Source of the DNA: Salinispora vitiensis
GTDB taxonomy: Bacteria; Actinomycetota; Actinomycetes; Mycobacteriales; Micromonosporaceae
Direction of reading: 5' to 3'
Assembly: GCF_000378825.1 (NCBI RefSeq)
Contig: NZ_KB900388.1
Location: 2,425,818 to 2,489,817 of the forward strand
Length of the DNA stretch: 64,000 nt
Part shown: positions 8,588 through 17,288 of the stretch, in pieces
Layout: every line of letters starts with the position of its first letter
Numbering within the stretch: the stretch's first letter is position 1
Program-made: the position numbers and the translations under genes
Notes under the pieces: model-generated
Seen by the model: only the letters and a program-made list of their open reading frames with translations
Database searches by the model: none
Told to the model about the DNA's origin: nothing

Positions 8588-10276
8588 TCAGAAGCGAGCC
8601 GGCTCGCGGTAGACGCCCCACTCGAGGCGCAGCGCGTCACAGATCTCGCCCAGGGTCGCCTCGGCACGGACCGCGTCGAGCATCGCCGGGATCATGTTCC
8701 CGCTGGTCCGGCTGACCGCGACCATCCGCTCCAACGCCGCGCTGACCTCGGCATCGTCCCGGGCTGCCTTCCGCTCGCCGAGCGTGCGCCGCTGTTCCAG
8801 CTCCACCTCGTGCGAGATCCGCAGGATCTCCAGGTCCTTGGCGACCGTGCCGGTATGGCAGTTGACCCCGACGATCTTCTTCTCGCCCTTCTCCAGCGCC
8901 CGCTGGTAGGCGAACGCCGCCTCGGCGATGTGCCCAGTGAACCAACCATCCTCGATACCTCGGAGGATTCCCGAGGTCATCGGGCCGATCTCGTGTGGTC
9001 CCTCCCCACCGAGCTGCCGGATCCGGGCGAAGATCTCCTCCGCCTCGGCCTCGATCTTGTCGGTGAGCGCCTCGACATACCAGGAGCCGCCCAGCGGGTC
9101 GGCCACGTTGGTCACCCCGGTCTCCTCCATCAACACCTGCTGGGTCCGCAGGGCGATCTCGGCCGACTCGTCGGTGGGCAGTGCCAGGGTTTCGTCGAGG
9201 GCGTTGGTGTGCAGCGAGTTGGTGCCGCCGAGCACGGCCGCGAGGGCTTCCACGGCCGTCCGGACCACGTTGTTGACCGGCTGCTGCGCGGTCAGCGAGA
9301 CCCCGGCGGTCTGGGTGTGGAAGCGCAGCCACTGCGCCTTCTCACTGGTGGCGCCGTAGACGTCGCGCAGCCATCGGGCCCAGATCCGGCGGGCGGCACG
9401 GAACTTCGCGACCTCCTCGAAGAAATCCACATGGGAATCGAAGAAGAAGCTCAGGCCCGGGGCGAAGACGTTCACGTCGAGGCCGCGGGAGAGGCCCAGC
9501 TCGACGTAGCCGAAGCCGTCGGCGAGGGTGTACGCCAGCTCCTGCGCGGCCGTCGAGCCCGCCTCCCGGATGTGGTAACCGGAGACGGAGAGCGGCTTGT
9601 ACCGGGGAATCTCCCGGGCGCAGTACTCCATCAAGTCGCCGATGAGGCGCAGGTGCGGCTCCGGGTCGAAGAGCCACTCCTTCTGTGCGATGTACTCCTT
9701 GAAGATGTCCGTCTGCAGGGTGCCGTCCAGGCGGGAGAGGTCCGCGCCCTGCCGCTCGGCAGCGATCAGATACATACAGAAGACCGGGACGGCCGGTCCG
9801 GAGATGGTCATACTCGTCGTGACCCCGGCCAGGTCGATGCCGTCGAAGAGCACCTCCATGTCGGCGGCGCTGTCCACCGCGACCCCGCAGTGCCCGACCT
9901 CACCGAGTGACTGCGGTTCATCCGAGTCACGACCCATCAGCGTGGGCATGTCGAAGGCGACAGAGAGCCCGCCGCCCCCCGCACCCAGGATCATCTTGTA
10001 GCGCTCGTTGGTCTGCCGGGCGTTACCGAAGCCGGCGAACTGCCGGATGGTCCAGGCCCGCCCTCGGTACCCGGTCGGGTGCAGACCACGGGTGTACGGG
10101 AACTCACCCGGCCAGCCGATCCGCTCGAAGCCGGGGTGGTCCACCCCCTCCGGCGGCCCGTACACCGGGGCGACAGCCATCCCGGAGAGCGTGGTGAAGT
10201 CGGCGTCCCGTTTACGCGCGGCATCGTAGCGGTCCTGCCAGCGTTTGCGTCCAGCGGCGATCTCGTCGGCGTTCAT
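8588..10276 (-). CDS. icmA: Coenzyme-B12 acyl-CoA mutase large subunit, isobutyryl-CoA mutase type
   Basis: TIM-barrel catalytic subunit without a B12-binding domain (562 residues; IcmA of Streptomyces is 566). Two positions set substrate choice in this family: methylmalonyl-CoA mutase has Tyr89 and Arg207, isobutyryl-CoA mutase has Phe80 and Gln198. Here they are Phe80 (TIRQFAGF) and Gln198 (EYIAQKEW), with the same numbering as IcmA when ATG 10276 is the start. That ATG has a strong GAGGAGGAG upstream; GTG 10309 is less likely. Predicted reaction: isobutyryl-CoA to n-butyryl-CoA. The small cobalamin-binding partner (IcmB) is not in the window. MeaB is encoded just upstream. Many automatic annotations would call this methylmalonyl-CoA mutase. 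Confidence 0.85.
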   Translation of the reverse strand: MNADEIAAGRKRWQDRYDAARKRDADFTTLSGMAVAPVYGPPEGVDHPGFERIGWPGEFPYTRGLHPTGYRGRAWTIRQFAGFGNARQTNERYKMILGAGGGGLSVAFDMPTLMGRDSDEPQSLGEVGHCGVAVDSAADMEVLFDGIDLAGVTTSMTISGPAVPVFCMYLIAAERQGADLSRLDGTLQTDIFKEYIAQKEWLFDPEPHLRLIGDLMEYCAREIPRYKPLSVSGYHIREAGSTAAQELAYTLADGFGYVELGLSRGLDVNVFAPGLSFFFDSHVDFFEEVAKFRAARRIWARWLRDVYGATSEKAQWLRFHTQTAGVSLTAQQPVNNVVRTAVEALAAVLGGTNSLHTNALDETLALPTDESAEIALRTQQVLMEETGVTNVADPLGGSWYVEALTDKIEAEAEEIFARIRQLGGEGPHEIGPMTSGILRGIEDGWFTGHIAEAAFAYQRALEKGEKKIVGVNCHTGTVAKDLEILRISHEVELEQRRTLGERKAARDDAEVSAALERMVAVSRTSGNMIPAMLDAVRAEATLGEICDALRLEWGVYREPARF

Positions 10277-10314
10277 CCGCGGGGCTCCTCCTCGGGTCTG
10301 TGACTCCACCTCCG

Positions 10315-10346
10315 AGTGTAGATCCTGGCCTGAACGCTCGCTAAGG
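10315..10346 (-). promoter_or_regulatory. 18-bp inverted-repeat operator (site A) with candidate -10, upstream of icmA
   Basis: The 18-mer at 10329-10346 reads CCTGAACGCTCGCTAAGG on the plus strand. It lies 52 bp before the icmA ATG and overlaps the meaB stop codon. A TACACT -10-like hexamer (minus strand, 10320-10315) follows, so the operator would cover the -35/spacer region. The same element precedes three other acyl-CoA genes in the window (sites B, C and D). Confidence 0.6.
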
Positions 10347-11378
10347 ACGTTCGTACCGGCCGGTAGGGTTGCCGGTGCTGTCGCCGGCGATCTGGGCGAG
10401 GAGCTGATCAGCCGCCGCGTACGGGTCGAGCGAACCCGCGGCCACCCAGGCGGCGAGCGTCGACAGCTCGGTACCGTCCCGCAGCGAACCGATGCGGGCC
10501 CGGAGTGCGCCCAGCGCGATCGCCTCCACCTCAGCGGCGGCCCGTGCCTCCTGACGACGACGGAGTTCGCCCCGCTCGACCAGCCAACCCCGGTGCTTGT
10601 CGATCGCCGCGGCGACGTCGTCGATCCCCTCGCCGCGTACGGCGACCGCGCGCACCACCGCGGGCCGCCACTGCCCCGGCCCTCGTTCCCCCAGTGCGAT
10701 CATGCCCTGGATGTCCCGGACGGTGGCATCGGCGCCGTCCCGGTCGGCCTTGTTGACCACGAACACGTCGGCGATCTCCAGGATCCCGGCCTTGACCGCC
10801 TGGATCGCGTCCCCCATTCCGGGCGCGAGCAACACGAGCGTGGTGTCCGCGAGCGAGGCGACCTCCACCTCCGCCTGACCCACGCCAACGGTCTCCACCA
10901 GGACCACGTCGCAGCCGGCGCCCTCCAGCACCCGGACCGCCTGCGGCGTTGCCGCCGAAAGCCCACCGAGGTGCCCCCGGCTGGACATGGAACGGATGTA
11001 GACGCCGGGATCGGTGGCGTGGTCCTGCATCCGGACCCGGTCGCCGAGGATCGCCCCACCGGTGAACGGGCTAGACGGGTCGATGGCCAGCACGCCGACC
11101 CGGTGTCCCCGGGAACGCAGCGCTCGCACCAACTCGTTGGTGGTGGTCGACTTACCCACTCCGGGCGAACCCGTCAGGCCGACCACCTGGGCCTGGCCCG
11201 CGTACGGGGCGAGAGCCGCCGCGATCTGCGGCAGCGTCTCGTCCCCGGATTCGACCAACGTGATGAGCCGGGCGACCGCACGGGGGTCACCCGCGCGGGC
11301 CCGCTCAACGAGCATGGGAATGTCCCGGCTGCGGCGCACCGGCGGCGCGGCCGGGACATTGTTGACGGCGTCAGTCAT
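10341..11378 (-). CDS. meaB: MeaB/ArgK-type GTPase, chaperone of acyl-CoA mutases
   Basis: G3E-type GTPase that guards cobalamin loading and protects B12-dependent mutases. The 345-residue protein shows Walker A GSPGVGKST, the MeaB motif DPSSPFTGGAILGDR, a switch segment VETVGVGQAEVEV and the base-specificity motif NKAD. ATG 11378 has GAAAGG 4 nt upstream; an in-frame GTG at 11423 overlaps the thiolase stop (GTGA) and would allow translational coupling, so it is a real alternative adding 15 residues. It sits between the thiolase and the mutase gene it probably serves, and may also serve the ethylmalonyl-CoA mutase at 26.4-28.4 kb. Confidence 0.92.
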   Translation of the reverse strand: MTDAVNNVPAAPPVRRSRDIPMLVERARAGDPRAVARLITLVESGDETLPQIAAALAPYAGQAQVVGLTGSPGVGKSTTTNELVRALRSRGHRVGVLAIDPSSPFTGGAILGDRVRMQDHATDPGVYIRSMSSRGHLGGLSAATPQAVRVLEGAGCDVVLVETVGVGQAEVEVASLADTTLVLLAPGMGDAIQAVKAGILEIADVFVVNKADRDGADATVRDIQGMIALGERGPGQWRPAVVRAVAVRGEGIDDVAAAIDKHRGWLVERGELRRRQEARAAAEVEAIALGALRARIGSLRDGTELSTLAAWVAAGSLDPYAAADQLLAQIAGDSTGNPTGRYERP

Positions 11379-11419
11379 GGTGCCTTTCGTTCCCCACCAG
11401 GAGGGCTCGCCGGTCTGGC

Positions 11420-12619
11420 TCACCCCTGGCTCTCGGCCCCCGCTGGGACGTGGATGATCAACGCGTCGCCCTGGCCACCACCGCCGCAGAGCGCCGCCGC
11501 GCCGGTGCCGCCGCCGCGCCGCTTGAGCTCCAGCGCCAGGGTCAGGACCAGCCGGGCGCCGGACATACCGATCGGGTGCCCGAGGGCGATCGCACCGCCG
11601 TTGACGTTGACCTTGTCCGGGCTGATCCCGAGGTCACGGGTTGACTGGATGCCCACCTGCGCGAACGCCTCGTTGATCTCGATCAGATCCAGATCGTTGA
11701 TGGTGAGGCCCGCCTTCCGGAGCGCGTGGCCGATCGCGTTGGACGGCTGCGAGTGCAGCGAGTTGTCCGGGCCGGCGACGTTGCCGTGCGCACCGATCTC
11801 GGCCAGCCAGGTCAGCCCCAGCTCCTTGGCCTTGGCTTTACTCATCACCAGCACGGCGGCAGCCCCGTCGGAGATCGGCGACGAGCTGCCGGCGGTGATA
11901 CTGCCCTCCGGGGCGAAGGCCGGGCGTAGCTTCGCCAACGACTCCGCGGTGGCGTCCGGACGAATGCCCTCGTCCTCACTGATCACCAGCGGCTCACCCT
12001 TACGCTGCGGGAGCACAACCGGGGTGATCTCTTCGGTGAAGTGCCCGTTCTTCTGGGCTGCGGCGGCACGCTGGTGGCTTCCCGCGGCGAAGGCGTCCTG
12101 CTCCGCACGGCTGATCCCCTTGGTGCTGCCGTGCCGCTCGGTCGACTCCCCCATCGAGCAGCAGTCCCAGGCATCGGTGAGCCCGTCGAGGGCCATGTGG
12201 TCCTTGATCACCACGTCGCCGTACTTGTAGCCACCCCGCTGCCCCAACAGCAGATGCGGGGCGTTGGTCATCGACTCCATGCCGCCGGCCACGACGACGT
12301 CGAACTCCCCAGCTCTGATCAACTGATCGGCCAGGGCGATCGCGTCCAGCCCGGAGAGGCAGACCTTGTTGATGGTCAGCGCCGGAACGGAGAGCGGGAT
12401 GCCCGCCTCGGCGGCCGCCTGCCGGGCCGGAATCTGACCGGCGCCCGCCTGAAGCACCTGCCCCATGATCACGTACTGGACCTGGTCGGGGGCAACCTCG
12501 GCACGCTCCAGCGCCGCCTTGATCGCCACGCCACCAAGCCGGGTCGCGGAAAGATCCTTGAGATTTCCCAGCAGTCGCCCCATCGGGGTTCGAGCGCCGC
12601 TGACGATCACCGAAGCCAT
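11420..12619 (-). CDS. Acetyl-CoA C-acetyltransferase (thiolase)
   Basis: Biosynthetic-type thiolase, 2 acetyl-CoA to acetoacetyl-CoA, 399 residues. The nucleophilic Cys is in NKVCLSG (about residue 88), the catalytic His in LGHPIGMSG (about 350) and the second Cys in CGGGGQGDA (about 380). ATG 12619 has GGAGG about 6 nt upstream; the frame is open further but the extension is not thiolase-like. First gene of a likely thiolase-meaB unit; an 18-bp inverted repeat shared with other acyl-CoA genes lies 29 bp before the start. Supplies acetoacetyl-CoA to the hydroxybutyryl-CoA dehydrogenases and Ccr. Confidence 0.92.
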   Translation of the reverse strand: MASVIVSGARTPMGRLLGNLKDLSATRLGGVAIKAALERAEVAPDQVQYVIMGQVLQAGAGQIPARQAAAEAGIPLSVPALTINKVCLSGLDAIALADQLIRAGEFDVVVAGGMESMTNAPHLLLGQRGGYKYGDVVIKDHMALDGLTDAWDCCSMGESTERHGSTKGISRAEQDAFAAGSHQRAAAAQKNGHFTEEITPVVLPQRKGEPLVISEDEGIRPDATAESLAKLRPAFAPEGSITAGSSSPISDGAAAVLVMSKAKAKELGLTWLAEIGAHGNVAGPDNSLHSQPSNAIGHALRKAGLTINDLDLIEINEAFAQVGIQSTRDLGISPDKVNVNGGAIALGHPIGMSGARLVLTLALELKRRGGGTGAAALCGGGGQGDALIIHVPAGAESQG

Positions 12620-12648
12620 ACCTGCCTCCGAGGGTCCCGACCTGTACG

Positions 12649-12666
12649 CCTTAACGATTGTTAGGA
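12649..12666 (-). promoter_or_regulatory. 18-bp inverted-repeat operator (site B) upstream of thiolase
   Basis: Plus-strand 18-mer CCTTAACGATTGTTAGGA. Its core TAACGA/TTGTTA is a perfect 12-bp dyad with the same centre as sites A, C and D. It lies 29 bp before the thiolase ATG. Confidence 0.55.
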
Positions 12667-12810
12667 CGCACCTTAGCTTCTGAGCGCAGATCGGCGACGG
12701 TGACCCCGCGCACATCGACGACGCACGCTAGAGCCGGCCCGGGACACAACCGCATCGCCCCGCCGCGCACGGGGCGCGGGAACGCCCGCGTGACCGTCCG
12801 GACAGGTTAG

Positions 12811-12879
12811 CTCAGCACCATCCGGTGGCACGGCTCAGCACCATCCGGTCGCACGGCTCAGCACCATCCGGTCGCACGG
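12811..12879. repeat. 23-bp tandem repeat, 3 copies, upstream of mce
   Basis: Units 12811-12833, 12834-12856 and 12857-12879. The second and third are identical; the first differs by one base (G for C at position 17). The array ends 75 bp before the mce start codon. Confidence 0.9.
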
Positions 12880-12954
12880 GGTCAGCGCCTTTCCGTGGCG
12901 TGAGATTGCCAACCGACCGCGCTCCCCGGGCACCCGTTCGGCCAGACTGACGCC

Positions 12955-13428
12955 ATGGCCGAGCATCCCCCCGTCGAGTCCGCTGCGGACCACGGCACAG
13001 ACATCGGATTACGTCGCATCGACCACATCGGTATCGCGGTACCCGACCTGGACGAGGCGATCGACTTCTATCAGCGCGCCTTCGGTATGCGGTGCGTACA
13101 CACCGAGACCAACGAGGAGCAGGGCGTCCGCGAGGCGATGCTGGCAGTCGGTCCGACTGCCGCCGGCGGCTGCGTACAGCTGCTCGCCCCACTCTCGCCA
13201 GCGTCCACGATCGCGCGGTTCCTCGACCGGCAGGGCCCGGGGGTGCAACAGGTCGCGTACACGGTCGCCGACATCGACGTAGCCTGCGCGAAGCTACGCG
13301 AGCGGGGTCTGCGCCTGCTGTACGAGCAGCCGAAGCGGGGCACCGCGAACTCCCGGATCAATTTCGTCCACCCGAAGGACGCCGGTGGCGTCCTAGTCGA
13401 GTTGGTCGAGCCTGCCACAGCCCACTGA
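12955..13428 (+). CDS. mce: Methylmalonyl-CoA (ethylmalonyl-CoA) epimerase
   Basis: Vicinal-oxygen-chelate-fold enzyme that interconverts 2R and 2S methylmalonyl-CoA; in the ethylmalonyl-CoA pathway it also acts on ethylmalonyl-CoA. 157 residues. Metal-ligand motifs: DHIGIAV (His24), VQLLAPL (Gln) and LVELVEP (Glu). The third usual ligand, His of a GxHH motif, is replaced: the segment is GVQQVAY. I recall GIQQ at this place in M. tuberculosis Rv1322A, so this looks like a lineage variant rather than a dead enzyme. ATG 12955 is the first start that fits the family; no strong Shine-Dalgarno is visible. It is followed by a terminator-like hairpin. Confidence 0.9.
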   Translation: MAEHPPVESAADHGTDIGLRRIDHIGIAVPDLDEAIDFYQRAFGMRCVHTETNEEQGVREAMLAVGPTAAGGCVQLLAPLSPASTIARFLDRQGPGVQQVAYTVADIDVACAKLRERGLRLLYEQPKRGTANSRINFVHPKDAGGVLVELVEPATAH

Positions 13429-13466
13429 GCCGTTCCGGGGCGACGAGGCCAGTGCGGTAGGTGACG

Positions 13467-13494
13467 GTCCCGGCTTGTCCGGATCGGCCGGGAC
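13467..13494 (+). terminator. Terminator after mce
   Basis: 8-bp inverted repeat (13467-13474 with 13487-13494) and a 12-nt loop, 38 nt past the mce stop. Confidence 0.5.
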
Positions 13495-14176
13495 GTCGCT
13501 GCAGTGAAAATGCCGCCGGACCTTGATCTGGGGGCGGCTCTACCAGAGATCGACTTCTTCGAGGTCCTGCGTCACCATGAGTTCCACAAACACCGTGGTG
13601 CCGTGGGTACGCGAGGGAGGCCGTGCGGTACCTGGCCGGCCCGCTCAGCGTTGAACGGGCTCGCCGGGGCACCCGGGCGGGTGACCGAGCATCGTCCTGC
13701 CGTGACCAGGCGATGCGGTGCCGCCCGCTGTCGAGCTGCCCGCATAGCTGGGGCGCAGCAATACCCGCGCCCGCCCAGCAGCCCGCCGGTGCCTGGCCTA
13801 CCGCCGAAGGACCGCGCCGACCGCCCCTGGCCTACGCCGAAGGACCTCGCCGACTGTGTTTGCGTCGGCGGAGCCGGTGCGTCCCGCTACGCGGAAGGCT
13901 CACTGAGACGGGTGGGCCCGCCACCGTCTACTGCGACGGGTGGCCCGCCACAACCCACCGCGAGGGGGTCGGCCCGGCCTGCTCCCTGCCGAGCCGAGCC
14001 CACCCATCAATCGATGCACTTTTTCACACAGCACTTCCGAGCAAAGCTACCGTTCAGTAACGTCCGCCCCCACAGCAGCGCGGTCGATGCCGGCATGTGT
14101 CAATGCCGAGACGGTGACCGACCGCCGGGCGCCGACGATGGCACGCCCCTGCCGGCGACGCGCGGGGCAGACGAAC

Positions 14177-14187
14177 GGGAGGTCGAA
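14177..14187 (+). promoter_or_regulatory. Shine-Dalgarno that sets the ccr start
   Basis: GGGAGG about 5 nt before GTG 14188. It selects this GTG over the many upstream in-frame possibilities and gives a protein of family length. Confidence 0.75.
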
Positions 14188-15543
14188 GTGCAGGACATCC
14201 TCGAAACAATCATGGCTGCGGAGGGTTCGACGCAGCCCGAACGTGAACTCGCCGGTGTTGCACGGCTCCCGATTCCGCAGTCCTACCGAGGCGTAGTCGT
14301 ACGCGCCGAGGAGACACAGATCTTCGACGGGATGGCCACGCGGGACAAGGATCCACGCAAGGCGCTGCATGTCCAGAACGTGCCGACCCCGCAACCTGGT
14401 CCCGGCGAGGCACTGGTGGCGGTGATGGCCAGCGCCATCAACTACAACACGGTCTGGACGAGCATCTTCGAACCGCTACCGACCTTCAAGTTCCTCCAGC
14501 GCTACGGCCGACTCTCCGAGCTGACCAGGCGGCACGACCTGCCGTACCACGTGGTCGGTTCGGACGCGGCCGGCGTCGTGCTGCGCACCGGTCCCGGCGT
14601 AACCCGGTGGCAGGCCGGCGACGAGGTCGTCGCCCACTGCCTCTCGGTGGAGCTGGAGGAGGCCGCCGGACACGACGACACCATGCTCGATCCACAGCAG
14701 CGAATCTGGGGCTTCGAGACCAACTTCGGCGGTCTGGCCGAGCTGGCGATCGTCAAGGCCAACCAGCTCATGCCGAAGCCCCGCCACCTCAGCTGGGAGG
14801 AGGCGGCGAGCCCGGGGCTGGTCAACTCCACCGCGTACCGGCAGCTCGTCTCCCACCACGGTGCCAACATGAAGCAGGGGGATGTCGTACTGATCTGGGG
14901 TGCCTCGGGCGGCCTGGGTAGCTACGCCACCCAGATGGCGCTCACCGGCGGTGCGATTCCGGTCTGCGTGGTCTCCTCGCCGGAAAAGGCGGAGCTGTGC
15001 CGGCGGATGGGCGCGGAGCTGGTGATCGACCGGGCGGCCGAGGGCTTTCGGTTCTGGAAGGACGAGCAAACCCAGAACCCGGACGAGTGGCGCCGCTTCG
15101 GTGAACGGATTCGTCAGCTGACCGGCGGTGAGGACCCCGACATCGTCTTCGAGCACCCGGGGCGAGAGACCTTCGGAGCCAGCGTCTTCGTCACCAAGCG
15201 TGGCGGCACCGTGGTCACCTGCGCCTCGACCAGTGGCTACCAGCACCAGTACGACAACCGCTACCTCTGGATGCACCTGAAGCGGATCGTCGGCAGCCAC
15301 TTCGCCAACTACCGGGAGGCGTGGGAGGCGAACCGGCTGATCGCCCTCGGCAAGATCCACCCAACCGTGTCGAGGACCTACAGCCTGGAGCAGACCGGCC
15401 AGGCCGCATATGAGGTGCACCGAAACGCGCACCAGGGCAAGGTCGGGGTCCGCTGCCTTGCTCCGGCGGACGGCCTCGGGGTGCGCGACCCCGAGTTCCG
15501 CGGGCGGCACGAGGCAGCGATCAACCGGTTCCGCGGTCACTGA
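14188..15543 (+). CDS. ccr: Crotonyl-CoA carboxylase/reductase
   Basis: NADPH-dependent reductive carboxylation of crotonyl-CoA to (2S)-ethylmalonyl-CoA, the key step of the ethylmalonyl-CoA pathway and a source of polyketide extender units. 451 residues, MDR fold: GroES-like N-domain and Rossmann segment IWGASGGLGSYA (about 236-247). The four CO2-site residues described for the Kitasatospora enzyme (Asn81, Phe170, Glu171, His365) are all present at Asn87, Phe176, Glu177 and His371, a constant offset of 6, so a true carboxylase is predicted. A strong hairpin follows. It is separated from the other pathway genes by direction but lies within 1.6 kb of the thiolase. Confidence 0.95.
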   Translation: MQDILETIMAAEGSTQPERELAGVARLPIPQSYRGVVVRAEETQIFDGMATRDKDPRKALHVQNVPTPQPGPGEALVAVMASAINYNTVWTSIFEPLPTFKFLQRYGRLSELTRRHDLPYHVVGSDAAGVVLRTGPGVTRWQAGDEVVAHCLSVELEEAAGHDDTMLDPQQRIWGFETNFGGLAELAIVKANQLMPKPRHLSWEEAASPGLVNSTAYRQLVSHHGANMKQGDVVLIWGASGGLGSYATQMALTGGAIPVCVVSSPEKAELCRRMGAELVIDRAAEGFRFWKDEQTQNPDEWRRFGERIRQLTGGEDPDIVFEHPGRETFGASVFVTKRGGTVVTCASTSGYQHQYDNRYLWMHLKRIVGSHFANYREAWEANRLIALGKIHPTVSRTYSLEQTGQAAYEVHRNAHQGKVGVRCLAPADGLGVRDPEFRGRHEAAINRFRGH

Positions 15544-15651
15544 TCAGACGGGCAAGGTCGCCACCAATGTGGTGGCTGGATTGCCTTTCCATTCGCTGGT
15601 CTGGACGCCCATTCGAACGATACCGGCTCCCCCGATACCGGTGCAGAACGG

Positions 15652-15685
15652 AATGGGGCCGCGAGTCCTTGCTCACGGCCCCATT
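15652..15685 (+). terminator. Terminator after ccr
   Basis: Perfect 10-bp inverted repeat (15652-15661 with 15676-15685), 14-nt loop, followed by a short T run. The rest of 15544-15841 holds no gene that I can support. Confidence 0.75.
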
Positions 15686-15841
15686 TCAGAGCCCACTTCA
15701 GACCGTCACGGGGTCCGGGAGCTGCCAAGATCGCCAACTGGTCCGGCAGCCGCGACCCAACCGGGTCGAACCCTGTAATGAGGATGGCAAAGGTCGGGGC
15801 GCTCTTGCGAAGGCCCCCAGGTCATCTGCCAGTATGTCCCA

Positions 15842-17128
15842 ATGCCCCAGCAGCAGTCCTCCCCTCTTGCGTTCTTCGATAGCGCGAACACCCAGCCGGA
15901 CTTCACGGTCGGCCTACGCGGCTACAACACCGGGCAGGTTGACGACTTCCTCGGTCGGCTGAGCGCCGCGCTGACCCAGTCCGAGCAGGCCCGCGCCGAG
16001 GCCGAGCAGCGGATGAACGACGCGCAGCGCCGGCTCCGCCAGGCCGAGCAGCGGATGAGCGCCCTCGACCAGAAGCTCTCCGAGGTCAGCAAGCAACTCG
16101 AAGAGAACAGTCGGCCGACCCTCTCCGGCATCGGCACCCGCGTTGAGCAGATCCTCCGGCTCGCCGAGGAGCACGCCAACGACCACCGCAACGAGGCGAA
16201 GCGGGAGTCCGAGGGCATTCTCTCCGCCGCCCGCCTCGAGGCCCGGGAGATCACTGACAAGGCGCGGGCCGAGGTGGCGGCGATGAAGGCCACCTCGGAG
16301 CGGGAGGTGGGCAACGTCCGGACCGCCGCGGAGCGCGAGGCGGCCGAGGTTCGCGTCCAGGCCCGCCGCGAGGCCGACACCCTGCGGGCCGACGCCGATC
16401 GAGAGACCAAGCAGCTGCGCACCGTCACCGCGCACGAGGTGGCCGAGCTGAAATCCACCGTCGAGCGGGAGGTTTCCACCCTCCGCGCCACCGCGGAACG
16501 GGAGATCACCCAGCAGCGGGCGAAGGCCGCCCGCGAGGCCGAGGAGAAGCGCGCCGAGGCGACGAAGCTCCTCACCGACGCGCGGGACAAGCGCGACAAG
16601 GACCTACAGGCCCTTGAGCTGCAGCTGGCCGAGCGGCGGGAGAAGGCCGAGCGCGAGGAGTCGGAGCGGCACGCCACCCAGGTCGCCCAGACCCAGAAGC
16701 TGGTCAACGAGGCCGAGGAGCGGGCCCAGGCCGCCCAGGAGCGGGCCAAGGAGATCGAGCAGCGCGCCGAGGCGCGCCGGGTCGAGTCGGAGCGCACCGC
16801 CCACGACACGGTCGAAGAGGCCAAGGCGACCGCCGACAAGAGCCTGAACGAAGCGAAGACCGAGGCCGAGCGACTGCTCACCGAGGCCCGCGCCGAGGCC
16901 GACCTGGCCACTCAGACGGCCCGCCGCGAGGTCGAGGATCTGACCCGCCAGAAGGACGCTGTCACCTCCCAGCTCGGCCAGATGCTCTCCGGGCTCGCCG
17001 GCATCGTCCCGGGTACGGGACCGGACGCCGCCGCGGCAGCAGCCTCGGCCGTGGCCGCCGCCGCGGAGGCGAAATCGGAGGACACCACGGAGGCGAAGAA
17101 GAGCGAGAGCACCGAATCAGCCAGCTGA
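15842..17128 (+). CDS. FilP-like coiled-coil cytoskeletal protein with DivIVA-like N-terminus
   Basis: 428 residues. The N-terminal segment (about 20-45, GLRGYNTGQVDDFLGRL) resembles the membrane/pole-targeting start of DivIVA-family proteins. The rest, to about 370, is almost unbroken Glu/Arg/Ala-rich coiled coil. The tail is Ala/Ser/Glu-rich. The segment around residue 98 (GIGTRVEQILRLAEEHAND) and the end (about QLGQMLSGLAG) match my recollection of Streptomyces FilP, an intermediate-filament-like protein of hyphal tips. In S. coelicolor filP and scy also lie beside the epimerase, thiolase and meaB genes. No Shine-Dalgarno is evident at ATG 15842; a TTGCGA...CAGTAT pair just before it would give a leaderless mRNA (weak). 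Confidence 0.8.
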   Translation: MPQQQSSPLAFFDSANTQPDFTVGLRGYNTGQVDDFLGRLSAALTQSEQARAEAEQRMNDAQRRLRQAEQRMSALDQKLSEVSKQLEENSRPTLSGIGTRVEQILRLAEEHANDHRNEAKRESEGILSAARLEAREITDKARAEVAAMKATSEREVGNVRTAAEREAAEVRVQARREADTLRADADRETKQLRTVTAHEVAELKSTVEREVSTLRATAEREITQQRAKAAREAEEKRAEATKLLTDARDKRDKDLQALELQLAERREKAEREESERHATQVAQTQKLVNEAEERAQAAQERAKEIEQRAEARRVESERTAHDTVEEAKATADKSLNEAKTEAERLLTEARAEADLATQTARREVEDLTRQKDAVTSQLGQMLSGLAGIVPGTGPDAAAAAASAVAAAAEAKSEDTTEAKKSESTESAS

Positions 17129-17288
17129 TCTACTCAGCCAGGCCTGTTCCACCACGCGGGGCGATGCTGGACATCCGGTGTCGCCCCGCGCCGTACGTTG
17201 TTCTAAGTCCGGATCGCACCGGTTGAACCGCTGCATCCGACGAGTCCGTATCGCCCCAAGAGGGCCGATTGCGTGTGAGGATGGGGGC

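Larger units (their letters stand above)
12620..12954. other. Divergent intergenic region between thiolase and mce
   Basis: About 335 bp without a gene. It holds site B near the thiolase and a three-copy 23-bp tandem repeat nearer mce. Promoters for both directions must lie here, but no convincing -35/-10 pair could be picked out. Confidence 0.6.
13429..14187 (+). other. Long gene-poor region upstream of ccr
   Basis: 759 bp between mce and ccr. The ccr frame is open back to 13504, but this part has no enzyme-like sequence and precedes a well-placed Shine-Dalgarno, so I do not count it as coding. It holds the mce hairpin, two pairs of short direct repeats (13792-13821 with 13826-13854; 13907-13924 with 13935-13951), and an inverted repeat CGTT-N4-AACG at 14051-14062. 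It is probably a long 5' leader and promoter region, or a decayed gene. Confidence 0.5.

Noticed and set aside
12649..12690. Second operator copy next to site B (CTTAGCTTCTGAGCG)
   Set aside because: Only a weak half-site match and no dyad with the shared centre; could be chance.
13504..14187. N-terminal extension of Ccr by 228 residues
   Set aside because: The extension is Pro/Arg/Cys-rich without homology features; a good Shine-Dalgarno marks GTG 14188, and the resulting length and residue offsets fit characterised Ccr.
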